Assembly (NCBI GenBank): GCA_017442265.1
Contig: JAFSAC010000061.1
Coordinates: 25,494 to 89,493 of the forward strand
Direction: 5' to 3'
Length of the DNA stretch: 64,000 nucleotides
Origin: Clostridia bacterium
Lineage (GTDB): Bacteria > Bacillota > Clostridia > Oscillospirales > Acutalibacteraceae
The translations under genes were made by a program, and so were the position numbers. Position 1 is the stretch's first letter. Each line of letters opens with the position of its first letter. Below, one piece after another: positions 33,614 to 40,428 of the stretch. The notes under the pieces were generated by a model. The model searched no databases, was not told where the DNA came from, and saw only the letters and a list, made by a program, of their open reading frames with translations.

Positions 33614-34471
33614 TTATTCAGCCGGGGCCAGCTTGTTGGCCAGCTCCCGCAGATCGTCCTGTCCGTAAAATTCGAGCGAGAGGGTGCCGCCCATATTGCC
33701 GACAACCACCCGGACCCGGCGCCCTAACTGTTCACTGAGCGCCAATTCCACCTCGTCGTAAAAACTATCCCGCCGGGGAGGAGCGGTGGTGATCGGCTTG
33801 GTCCCGCTGGTGCGGACCGCTTTGGCCTGCCGTTCCAGTTCCCGGACCGAAGCGCCGGTCTTTACCGCCTGTTCGGCGACCTCCACCTGCAGTTCCGGCG
33901 CGAAGGACAGCACCGCGCGGGCGTGTCCGGCAGAAAGGGTGCCGGCGGCGACCATTTCGGCCACCGGTTGCGGCAACCGGAGAAGCCGCAGGGTGTTCGC
34001 CACCGCTTCCCGGGATTTGTTCACGATTTTGGCGGTTTCTTCCTGGGTGAGCTCGTAGCTCTGCATCAGGGTCTGATACCCGAGCGCCTCTTCCATGGGA
34101 TTTAGGTCTTCCCGCTGGAGATTTTCGATGAGGGCGAGTTCGGCGGCTTCCCGGTCGGCCATTTCCCGCACCACCACCGGCACTTCGGTGAGCCCCGCCA
34201 TGCGGGAGGCGCGCCACCGCCGTTCACCGGCGACGATCTGGTAGGTGCCGCCGGTCATCGGGCGGACTAAAATGGGTTGCAACACCCCGTGTTGAGCAAT
34301 GGATGCGGACAATTCCGCCAACGCCGCATCGTCAAACTGCCGGCGCGGCTGTTCCCGGTTGGGTTGAAGTTCGTTGATCGGTAAGGAGACCGTTTTGGCG
34401 GAATCCTCCAATGCGTTTTCCGCAAACAGCAGTTCCAGCCCTTTGCCGAGCCCGCCTTTTTTCTGTGCCAT
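33614..34471 (-). CDS. parB: Chromosome-partitioning protein ParB (Spo0J)
   Basis: 285 aa CTPase clamp that loads at parS sites. ParB/Srx domain with IVAGERRWRASRMAG and ALIENLQREDLNPMEEA, a central helix-turn-helix (LTQEETAKIVNKSREAVANT) and a C-terminal dimerisation domain. It is preceded by parA in the classical soj-spo0J pair. A second ParB-family gene (noc) lies at 46 kb. Confidence 0.95.
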   Translation of the reverse strand: MAQKKGGLGKGLELLFAENALEDSAKTVSLPINELQPNREQPRRQFDDAALAELSASIAQHGVLQPILVRPMTGGTYQIVAGERRWRASRMAGLTEVPVVVREMADREAAELALIENLQREDLNPMEEALGYQTLMQSYELTQEETAKIVNKSREAVANTLRLLRLPQPVAEMVAAGTLSAGHARAVLSFAPELQVEVAEQAVKTGASVRELERQAKAVRTSGTKPITTAPPRRDSFYDEVELALSEQLGRRVRVVVGNMGGTLSLEFYGQDDLRELANKLAPAE

Positions 34472-34486
34472 ACTGAGTCATCTCCT

Positions 34487-35251
34487 TTAAGAGTTGAGTT
34501 GAATCACCTCGGCGGCAAGCGCTTCGTAAGCGAGCGCCCCTTTGCCGCCCCGGTCGTAGTACCCGATCGGTTTGCCGAAGCTCGGCGCCTCGGACAGCCG
34601 GACGGTACGCGGAATAACCGAAGAAAATACCTTCCGCGGGAAAAAGCGTTTTACTTCCTGCAACACCTGTTGGGTGAGGTTCAGCCGCCCGTCAAACATG
34701 GTGAGCAGCACCCCTTCAATGTCGAGGTTGGGGTTATACAGCCGTTTGATCTGCCGGACGGTCGCCATTAACTGGGACAACCCTTCCAGCGCGTAGTATT
34801 CACATTGGATCGGCACCAAAAAGGTGTCGGCGGCGCACAGACCGTTTAAGGTCAGAAGCCCCAGCGACGGCGGACAGTCGATAAGAATGAAATCGTACCG
34901 ATCCCTGAGCACCGCCAAGGTGGCTTTCAGCCGGCTTTCCCGCCGGGTCATCTCCACCATTTCGATCTCCGCACCCGCCAACTGAATGCTGGAGGGCAAT
35001 AGATCGAGGTTTTTATATTCGGTATGGATGAGCGCCGCGTCCGGCTCGGCATCGCCGACCACCAGTTCATAGGTGGAGGCAGAAAGCGCCCGCTTGTCCA
35101 CCCCGACACCACTGGTCGCATTCCCCTGCGGGTCGATGTCCACAAGCAACGTCCGTTTGCCGGCCGCGCCGAGGGAGGCCGCTAAGTTCACCGAGGTGGT
35201 GGTTTTCCCCACCCCGCCTTTTTGATTCACAACCGCTATGACCTTTGCCAT
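34487..35251 (-). CDS. parA: Chromosome-partitioning ATPase ParA (Soj)
   Basis: 254 aa. Deviant Walker A VVNQKGGVGKTTTSVNLA near the N-terminus, Walker B FILIDCPPSLGLLTLNGL. ATP-dependent DNA-binding dimer that with ParB segregates the origin and, in spore formers, influences DnaA. The ATG at 35251 is preferred over GTG 35260 because AGGGGTG is correctly spaced. Confidence 0.96.
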   Translation of the reverse strand: MAKVIAVVNQKGGVGKTTTSVNLAASLGAAGKRTLLVDIDPQGNATSGVGVDKRALSASTYELVVGDAEPDAALIHTEYKNLDLLPSSIQLAGAEIEMVEMTRRESRLKATLAVLRDRYDFILIDCPPSLGLLTLNGLCAADTFLVPIQCEYYALEGLSQLMATVRQIKRLYNPNLDIEGVLLTMFDGRLNLTQQVLQEVKRFFPRKVFSSVIPRTVRLSEAPSFGKPIGYYDRGGKGALAYEALAAEVIQLNS

Positions 35252-35349
35252 CCGTTTCACCCCTATACTAATACATAATACACTATATCACAATTTTTCG
35301 ACAGTGAAAAGAGGTTTTTCAAATTTTCCGCACGGAAAAAGCAGATAAG

Positions 35350-35382
35350 AAAACCCTCGCAGTACCGCGAGGGTAAATAGTA
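35350..35382 (-). terminator. Terminator after SLOG copy 2
   Basis: Minus strand ACCCTCGC-loop-GCGAGGGT followed by TTTTCTT, just past the stop of the SLOG gene. Confidence 0.85.
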
Positions 35383-35383
35383 T

Positions 35384-35860
35384 TTATCTGTTCGTTTCTT
35401 CGGCAAGGTTGATCGTCGGCTTTCCTTGCCGTATGGCATACTGCATCGCCTCATACGCCCCGCCGTTTTGTCGGTCAACATAGCAAATAATCAGATCCGC
35501 CCGATCAACCATTTCCCGGTTGCGTATCCCAATAGCCGCTTTAGGATGCACCCGGGATGCACCCTCGGAAATTTCGATCTCACTGTAATAGTTCTCGTAG
35601 TATTCACGATTATTTCTATATGCCGCCGTGATATACGGTAGCACCAATATAAGCGCGCTGTTGTCGTCGCGATATTGGCTTCTCACCCGCCGCACCGCCG
35701 AACAACAGAACTGGTCAAAAACACCGTTACGCCCCACTAAAAACTCTACATACCTCCCCCCGGAAAGCAGACGACGTATGTGTTGTTCCAATCGCCCCTC
35801 AATACCAGCGGAATTGTCAATATATCTGTGTCCGAAAAAAGCAACCGTGTATATCTCCAT
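35384..35860 (-). CDS. SLOG-fold (YpsA/DUF1273-like) protein, copy 2
   Basis: 158 aa. Starts MEIYTVAFFGHRYIDNSAG and carries the shared C-terminal block RNREMVDRADLIICYVD, GGAYEAMQYAIRQGKPTINL. FLVGRNGVFDQFCCSAVRRV corresponds to the FLFGSKSRFNDLCLEVVTEI of copy 1. Start chosen behind GGGGGAG. Divergent from an XRE regulator with inverted repeats between them. Base composition is more AT-rich than the parA neighbour. Function unknown. Confidence 0.85.
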   Translation of the reverse strand: MEIYTVAFFGHRYIDNSAGIEGRLEQHIRRLLSGGRYVEFLVGRNGVFDQFCCSAVRRVRSQYRDDNSALILVLPYITAAYRNNREYYENYYSEIEISEGASRVHPKAAIGIRNREMVDRADLIICYVDRQNGGAYEAMQYAIRQGKPTINLAEETNR

Positions 35861-35870
35861 ATCTCCCCCG

Positions 35871-35979
35871 ATAAATACTATAAACACTAAACAGTTGATG
35901 TTTGATATTTATAGTATATAACAACCGAGAAATAATATCAATAGTCTATAGAACGAAATCTTTAATATTTATAGACTAT
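35871..35979. promoter_or_regulatory. Divergent operator region with two inverted-repeat pairs
   Basis: TACTATAAA (35877-35885) is matched by the inverse TTTATAGTA (35908-35916), and ATAGTCTAT (35941-35949) by ATAGACTAT (35971-35979). All four are variants of TTTATAG(T/A)nTAT. They tile the whole gap between SLOG copy 2 and the XRE gene, so both promoters can be occluded by one repressor. Operator function is inference. Confidence 0.6.
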
Positions 35980-36003
35980 ATTTTGTAAGGGGATGAATCG
36001 ATA

Positions 36004-36342
36004 ATGAGCGATATTGCAAAATCGGTTGGACAGAGAATAAGAAATTACCGAATCAAACTCGGTTTAAGTCAGGAAAAGCTGGCAGAACTATCCGGCTGTC
36101 ACCCGACTTATATCGGTCAATTGGAGCGCGGCGAAAAGAACGCCACCCTTGAGAGTGTCGAAAGAATTACGAACGCTTTGGGCGTTTCTCTGGCGGACCT
36201 TTTTGAAAAACTGGGTGATCGGCAGGATCACAAGCAGAGCGTTCCGCTTCTCTGTTACGAATTTCTTTCCGCCAAATCCGAAGAAGAGCAGGAACAGCTT
36301 TACAAAATCCTTCTCGAAATGGACAAATACAAAGAAAATTAA
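36004..36342 (+). CDS. XRE-family transcriptional regulator
   Basis: 112 aa. N-terminal HTH_3 domain (QRIRNYRIKLGLSQEKLAEL, SGCHPTYIGQLERGEKNATL) and a charged C-terminal helix (SAKSEEEQEQLYKILLEMDK) probably for dimerisation. Ribosome site AAGGGGATG. Divergent from SLOG copy 2; the operator repeats point to autoregulation. Similar to SinR/SlrR-like small repressors, but its target is likely local. Confidence 0.88.
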   Translation: MSDIAKSVGQRIRNYRIKLGLSQEKLAELSGCHPTYIGQLERGEKNATLESVERITNALGVSLADLFEKLGDRQDHKQSVPLLCYEFLSAKSEEEQEQLYKILLEMDKYKEN

Positions 36343-36353
36343 ATTAAAATGCA

Positions 36354-36390
36354 AAGAAACAGCCACACCGTTGTGTGGCTGTTTCTTGTT
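36354..36390 (+). terminator. Terminator after the XRE gene
   Basis: Stem GAAACAGCCACAC / GTGTGGCTGTTTC with a CGTT loop. It abuts the 3' end of the tRNA-Arg gene on the other strand. Confidence 0.85.
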
Positions 36391-36464
36391 GGCGCCCCCT
36401 GCGCGAATCGAACGCACAACTAACCCTTAGGAGGGGTTTATTATATCCATTTAACTAAGGGGGC
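36390..36464 (-). tRNA. tRNA-Arg (CCU anticodon)
   Basis: On the minus strand a 7 bp acceptor stem (GCCCCCT / AGGGGGC), a D arm, an anticodon stem AACCC/GGGTT with loop CTCCTAA (anticodon CCT, reading AGG), and a T arm GTGCG-TTCGATT-CGCGC. The discriminator is G and CCA is encoded. Its own promoter lies upstream. It closes the SLOG2/XRE cassette on the right. Confidence 0.95.
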
Positions 36465-36473
36465 GTTTATAGA

Positions 36474-36503
36474 ATTTTACGGCAAATAAGATGTATTTGT
36501 CAA
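36474..36503 (-). promoter_or_regulatory. Promoter of tRNA-Arg
   Basis: Minus strand TTGACA (36503-36498), 18 bp, TAAAAT (36479-36474), ending 10 bp before the tRNA. Confidence 0.75.
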
Positions 36504-36525
36504 CTGCCTTTCTCACACAAAAGCG

Positions 36526-36578
36526 TTGTAGGGGCGACCGGTGGTCGCCCGCGGGCATTTCGCAAATCGCCCCTACAA
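36526..36578. repeat. Palindromic GTAGGGGCGA-type intergenic repeat
   Basis: Outer arms TTGTAGGGGCGA (36526-36537) and TCGCCCCTACAA (36567-36578) are perfect inverses; inside is GGGCGACC-ggt-GGTCGCCC. It resembles REP/BIME-like palindromes common between genes in Oscillospirales (recollection, not verified). It lies between a tRNA and the 3' end of an ECF gene. Confidence 0.75.
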
Positions 36579-36590
36579 TATCGCCGGAAA

Positions 36591-37103
36591 CTATTTCTGC
36601 AAAAAGGATTTCAGCCGGGGATGACTATTCAGCACCGACAGGAGAAGGATACCGAGCGCCGCCCCGACAAGCCCCTGCATTCCGTTGCCAACGAGGTCCG
36701 GCACCGCAACGGTCGGCCCGTACAGTGCCAGTTCAAACAGAAAATACCCGCCGATCATCACCGCTTCGGAAGCGATCGCCGCAAGCGGGATCCTGAGCCA
36801 CGCCGGAGCGGGAAGCTTACGGAAAAGAAGGTAAACGACCAACGCCATTCCCCCTTTGATCACAAAGGTCGCCGGCGCATACACGCTGTATCCCAAGAAA
36901 AGGTCGCCGAGCGCCGCACCGACCGCCGCGGCTGCCGCACCCCACCAGGAACCGAGCACCGCCCCGCACAGGATCACCGCCCCGTCCCCGAAATTGGCAA
37001 ACCCGTTTCCCGGCAACGGGACTGCCAGCACCACCGTGGCAACACACACCACCGCCGCGAGCAGCGCCGAGAGGACCAGTTTCACCGTTTTTTGATTTTT
37101 CAT
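36591..37103 (-). CDS. ECF transporter S component
   Basis: About 170 aa with five or six membrane helices. The pattern LSALLAAVVCVATVV, GFANFGDGAVILCGAVLGSW, AAAAAVGAALGDLFLGYSVY and FVIKGGMALVVYLLF fits the DUF1393/ECF S-component family. It captures a vitamin-like substrate for a shared ECF module; the ligand cannot be read from the sequence (hydroxymethylpyrimidine- or folate-type are options). ATG at 37103 or 37109. Confidence 0.88.
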   Translation of the reverse strand: MKNQKTVKLVLSALLAAVVCVATVVLAVPLPGNGFANFGDGAVILCGAVLGSWWGAAAAAVGAALGDLFLGYSVYAPATFVIKGGMALVVYLLFRKLPAPAWLRIPLAAIASEAVMIGGYFLFELALYGPTVAVPDLVGNGMQGLVGAALGILLLSVLNSHPRLKSFLQK

Positions 37104-37135
37104 ATACACCGCCTCGGTTCTTCAAACAAAACTCT

Positions 37136-37171
37136 TGCGAAAAGTATACCACTTGTAGTATGCTATTACAA
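37136..37171. promoter_or_regulatory. Overlapping divergent promoters
   Basis: Rightward: TTGCGA (37136-37141), 17 bp, TATGCT (37159-37164), for the UPF0340 gene. Leftward: TTGTAA (37171-37166), 17 bp, TATACT (37148-37143), for the ECF gene. The two share the same 36 bp, so RNA polymerase may bind one or the other. Confidence 0.55.
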
Positions 37172-37207
37172 GAGAACATTTCATTTTTTCACAAAGGAGA
37201 TACCGGC

Positions 37208-37753
37208 ATGTTTGATGCGTTATATAAAGCGGCGGCGGATGCCGCCAACGAATTATGCGAGGTCGCCCGCCTGCAAGCGGGGGCGATCGTGGTGGTCGGC
37301 TGTTCCACCAGCGAGGTGATCGGCGATAAGATCGGCACCCATTCGGACGTAGAGGTCGCAGGGGCGGTTTTCCGTGGCATTTACGACGTCCTCACCGAAA
37401 AGGGCATCTTTTTGGCGGCGCAATGCTGTGAACACCTCAACCGCGCGCTCATCGTAGAGCGGAAAGCGGTACCGGGCGCCGACCCGGTGAACGTCGTTCC
37501 GAAGCCCAAAGCCGGCGGCGCTTTCGCCACCACCGCTTATCAGACCTTCAAAAACCCGGTGGCGCTGGAGGAGATCCGTGCGGATGCCGGGCTGGATATC
37601 GGCGGCACCCTCATTGGTATGCACCTGAAAAAGGTGGCGGTCCCGGTACGGCTCTCTACCGACCGCATCGGCAAAGCCCCGCTCACCGCCGCCCGCACCC
37701 GGTTAAAAACCATCGGCGGCAGTCGGGCGGTATACGACGAAACCCTGCTGTAA
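37208..37753 (+). CDS. TIGR01440/UPF0340 family protein (YwlG-like)
   Basis: 181 aa. It contains GAIVVVGCSTSEVIGDKIGT, AAQCCEHLNRALIVE and GGTLIGMHLKKVAVPVRL, the core of the UPF0340 family of B. subtilis YwlG. Function is unknown. Start at 37208 with AAAGGAG upstream. Monocistronic; its stop is 2 bp before the repeat element. Confidence 0.92.
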   Translation: MFDALYKAAADAANELCEVARLQAGAIVVVGCSTSEVIGDKIGTHSDVEVAGAVFRGIYDVLTEKGIFLAAQCCEHLNRALIVERKAVPGADPVNVVPKPKAGGAFATTAYQTFKNPVALEEIRADAGLDIGGTLIGMHLKKVAVPVRLSTDRIGKAPLTAARTRLKTIGGSRAVYDETLL

Positions 37754-37755
37754 TT

Positions 37756-38136
37756 AAAAACACCCGCCAAGGGAGACACTTCATAAAGAAGTAGTCTCCT
37801 TTTTTCTATACAAAGAGAAAATGACACTTTCGGTTTTTGAAAGTGTCATAGTAGGTTACATACTTTGAGGAAGGTAAATACTTGCCGAAAATAAAGAATA
37901 TCTTTCTCGGCGGGTAAAGTGATATTGCAAACTATCGTTTGCAGTGATATTTGACCTGCGGTCAAGTTATATGAAAGCCTTGCGGCTTTCGTTATATTAT
38001 ATCCGCTCATAAACTGTCCGAAGGACAATATAACTTGGCGAAAGCCAAATATAACTGCGAAGCAATATAACTCGCCGTTAGGCGAATATAACTGAGGCAC
38101 CTTCCTTGCGGAGGGTGCCTCAAGGCGGGTGTTTTT
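37756..38136. repeat. 381 bp hairpin-array element with terminal inverted repeats
   Basis: The ends AAAAACACCCGCC (37756-37768) and GGCGGGTGTTTTT (38124-38136) are perfect inverses. Inside is a chain of small perfect hairpins: AGGGAGAC..GTCTCCT, ATGACACTTTC/GAAAGTGTCAT (37821-37849), GCAAAC/GTTTGC, TTGACC/GGTCAA, GAAAGCC/GGCTTTC, TGTCC/GGACA, TTGGC/GCCAA, TCGCC/GGCGA and GAGGCACC/GGGTGCCTC. Many are separated by ATATAACT-like spacers. No protein is supported. A degenerate hairpin continues to about 38200 (CAACAATTCGTTG). Non-autonomous mobile element is the best reading. Confidence 0.75.
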
Positions 38137-38236
38137 CATTTTCTTCTCAACAATTCGTTGTTCCTGAGAAAATTCGCTCTGCGAATTTTGATGAGTAGGT
38201 AACGCCGCTAATAAACGGAAATAACCATATTCCCAC

Positions 38237-38536
38237 TCAGTCGATCTTTTTCGGGAATCCCATTTTTGTCAAAACCGTTTCATAACCGCCGTTTCCGTAT
38301 ATCACACAGCGGTTCACCCGGCTAATGGTGGCAGAGGAGGCCCCCACCTTGTCCGAAATGTCGTTGTAATTCACCCCGGAGAGCAGCTGTTTTGCCACCT
38401 CCAACCGTTGGGCGGCACCCTCCAGCTCTTTATTGGTGAGCAGATCCTCTAAAAACAGACGGCATTCCTGCTCGTCCTCGATCGTCAGTATCGCCTGAAC
38501 CAAAAAACGGATATCCTCCCGGTCAAAAAAGCCCAT
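38237..38536 (-). CDS. YerC/YecD family TrpR-related regulator
   Basis: 99 aa. The TrpR-like helix-turn-helix is in GVNYNDISDKVGASSATISR followed by VNRCVIYGNGGYETVL, a near-signature of YerC. Its targets are not established. It has a perfect housekeeping promoter and is divergent from SLOG copy 3, though this family is usually a conserved core gene, so the pairing may be chance. Confidence 0.9.
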   Translation of the reverse strand: MGFFDREDIRFLVQAILTIEDEQECRLFLEDLLTNKELEGAAQRLEVAKQLLSGVNYNDISDKVGASSATISRVNRCVIYGNGGYETVLTKMGFPKKID

Positions 38537-38582
38537 ACGGCATCCCCTTTCGATTTTTCACTTTATCTCGCTACTGTATGAA

Positions 38583-38611
38583 ATTATACTCCTCTTTTGG
38601 CGGTTTGTCAA
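38583..38611 (-). promoter_or_regulatory. Consensus promoter of the yerC-like gene
   Basis: Minus strand TTGACA (38611-38606), 17 bp, TATAAT (38588-38583). Confidence 0.85.
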
Positions 38612-38635
38612 GATGCAGCACGCAAAATCCCCCTG

Positions 38636-38664
38636 TTGAAATGCACGAAAAAAAGGTATATACT
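38636..38664 (+). promoter_or_regulatory. Promoter of SLOG copy 3
   Basis: TTGAAA (38636-38641), 17 bp, TATACT (38659-38664). The predicted start point near 38671 rules out an earlier translation start and supports ATG 38696. Confidence 0.72.
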
Positions 38665-38695
38665 ATGAATGAAATACCAAAAACGGAGAATGGCT

Positions 38696-39190
38696 ATGAA
38701 ACGAAAAACCGCCTGTTTCACCGGGCATCGGGAGATTTCTCCCGCCCACCGTCTGATCATCAATCTGCGGTTAAGTGAAACGATCGAAAATTTGATAGAG
38801 GAGGGCTACTCCCGGTTTGTCGCCGGCGGCGCTTTGGGGTTTGACACCTTAGCGGCAATGACCGTGCTGGCGATGAAAAAACGGTACCCCTACATCCGGC
38901 TTGCCCTTATCCTCCCCTGCCGGGACCAAGCGGATCGCTGGAGCGAGCACAACCAACGGATATACGCCGCCATTATGGCGCGGGCGGACGAGGTGATCTA
39001 CACCGCCGACCGGTACGTGTCGGGATGTATGCAGATAAGAAACCGGCGGCTGGTGGACGAAAGCTCGGTGTGTATCGCCTATCTGAACAAATCTGTGGGC
39101 GGCACCGCCTACACCGTCCGGTATGCCGAACAGCAAGGGCTTGCGGTTATCAACCTCGCCAACGGACCGGTCGGCCGGTTTGCGGAATAA
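38696..39190 (+). CDS. SLOG-fold (YpsA/DUF1273-like) protein, copy 3
   Basis: 164 aa. Starts MKRKTACFTGHREISPAHR, the form closest to classical YpsA/DUF1273 (CFTGHR). It has FVAGGALGFDTLAAMTVLAM (GG..G.D..A pattern) and the shared C-terminal RNRRLVDESSVCIAYL, then TAYTVRYAEQQGLAVINL. CGGAG lies about 10 nt before the ATG. Unlike the other three it has the host GC level and may be the resident ancestral copy. YpsA in B. subtilis affects cell division; the ligand is unknown. Confidence 0.88.
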   Translation: MKRKTACFTGHREISPAHRLIINLRLSETIENLIEEGYSRFVAGGALGFDTLAAMTVLAMKKRYPYIRLALILPCRDQADRWSEHNQRIYAAIMARADEVIYTADRYVSGCMQIRNRRLVDESSVCIAYLNKSVGGTAYTVRYAEQQGLAVINLANGPVGRFAE

Positions 39191-39234
39191 CAAAATCCCT
39201 CTCAGCGAGTATCAGCCGCCGGGAGGGATTTTTC
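39191..39234 (+). terminator. Terminator after SLOG copy 3
   Basis: AAAATCCCTC pairs with GAGGGATTTT around a long loop, followed by T-rich sequence; it also faces the end of mnmA. Confidence 0.75.
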
Positions 39235-39244
39235 TTTTTTCGTT

Positions 39245-40303
39245 TTACACAATGGTGCCGCCGCCGACCACCCGGTCGCCGTCATACAGCACCACCGCCT
39301 GCCCGGGGGTGACCGCCCGCACCGGCTGGGAACAATGGATATACACCCGTCCGTCCGGGAGCACGCCGGCTTCCCCTTCTACCTCCCGCGCCCGATACCG
39401 GGTCATCACCGTGACCGGGATCGGGTTTTTAGGCGGTTCGCAGGAAATCCAGTTAAAATCGGTAGCGATCAGCTCGGTTTTGAACAGCTTTTGTTCCTCG
39501 CCCAGTACCACCGTATTATCCTTTATCCGTTTTTCACACACGTACAGCGGCGCCGGCAGGGATAATCCCAGCCCCTTGCGCTGACCGATAGTATACCGGA
39601 TAAGCCCCCGGTGTCGACCGAGCACCCGGCCGGTGTCATCCACAAAATCCCCCGGTGCCGCCGTTTCCCCGGTATGCTCCTCCAAAAAGGCGGCATAATC
39701 CCGGTCCGGCACAAAACAGATGTCCTGGCTGTCCGGCTTATCGGCATTGGCAAATCCCAGCGCCGCCGCCTTGTCCCGCACCGCCTGTTTGGACGGCATC
39801 TCGCCGAGCGGAAACACGCTCGCCGCCAACTGCTGCTGGGTCAGCGTATACAAAACGTAGCTTTGATCCTTTTCACGACAGCGGGCGCGAAGCAACTGCC
39901 ACCGTCCACTCGTTTCGTCGTACTGCACCCGAGCGTAATGCCCGGTCGCCACCTTGTCGCACCCAAGCTCTTTTGCCTGCTCGTACAGCTTTTGAAATTT
40001 CATATAGCGGTTGCAATCGATACAGGGGTTGGGGGTGCGCCCCGCTCGGTACGCCTGACAAAACCGCCCGATCACCTGTTTTTCGAAATCGGCGGAAAAA
40101 TCAAACACCTTATGCGGCATATTCAACCTCTCTGCCACCCGGCGGGCATCCTCCGCTTCCGCTCCTGAGCCGCAGGACCCGGCCTTACCGGTGGACAGCC
40201 GCATGGTCGCCCCGATACAAGGGTGTCCCTGTTCGACAAGGGTCGCCGCCGCGACCGCGCTATCCACCCCGCCGCTCATCGCAACCAGTATCCGCTTTTC
40301 CAT
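39245..40303 (-). CDS. mnmA: tRNA-specific 2-thiouridylase
   Basis: Makes s2U34 in Glu, Gln and Lys tRNAs. 352 aa PP-loop enzyme: AMSGGVDSAVAA at the N-terminus, catalytic cysteines in PNPCIDCNRYMKF and DSQDICFVPD, and VATGHYARV. It complements mnmG at 47.7 kb, which modifies the same position. No cysteine desulfurase gene adjoins it. Confidence 0.97.
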   Translation of the reverse strand: MEKRILVAMSGGVDSAVAAATLVEQGHPCIGATMRLSTGKAGSCGSGAEAEDARRVAERLNMPHKVFDFSADFEKQVIGRFCQAYRAGRTPNPCIDCNRYMKFQKLYEQAKELGCDKVATGHYARVQYDETSGRWQLLRARCREKDQSYVLYTLTQQQLAASVFPLGEMPSKQAVRDKAAALGFANADKPDSQDICFVPDRDYAAFLEEHTGETAAPGDFVDDTGRVLGRHRGLIRYTIGQRKGLGLSLPAPLYVCEKRIKDNTVVLGEEQKLFKTELIATDFNWISCEPPKNPIPVTVMTRYRAREVEGEAGVLPDGRVYIHCSQPVRAVTPGQAVVLYDGDRVVGGGTIV

Positions 40304-40335
40304 AAGACACCCTCCTTCTTTCTATATATAAAGGA

Positions 40336-40364
40336 ATTATAAAAGAAACCGCCCCTCTTGTCAA
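40336..40364 (-). promoter_or_regulatory. Consensus promoter of mnmA
   Basis: Minus strand TTGACA (40364-40359), 17 bp, TATAAT (40341-40336), about 32 bp before the ATG. Confidence 0.85.
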
Positions 40365-40380
40365 TCGGGTCACCGCCGGT

Positions 40381-40418
40381 AAAAAATGCCGCTCTGTATT
40401 ATACAAAGCGGCATTTTC
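40381..40418 (-). terminator. Terminator after the Na/Pi cotransporter gene
   Basis: Stem AAAATGCCGCTTTG / AGCGGCATTTT around TATAATAC-like loop, with A and T runs. Confidence 0.82.
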
Positions 40419-40428
40419 TTCTAAAATA

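Noticed and set aside
37920..38100. CRISPR array in the hairpin element
   Set aside because: The repeated unit is only about 8 bases and intervals are 10-25 bases with self-complementary contents; no cas genes nearby.
37846..38139. 97-codon minus-strand frame in the hairpin array
   Set aside because: Codons track the hairpins and spacers; no ribosome site or known domain.
35384..38200. Prophage or integrative element at tRNA-Arg
   Set aside because: No integrase, phage structural gene or duplicated tRNA end is visible; only small cassettes and repeats.
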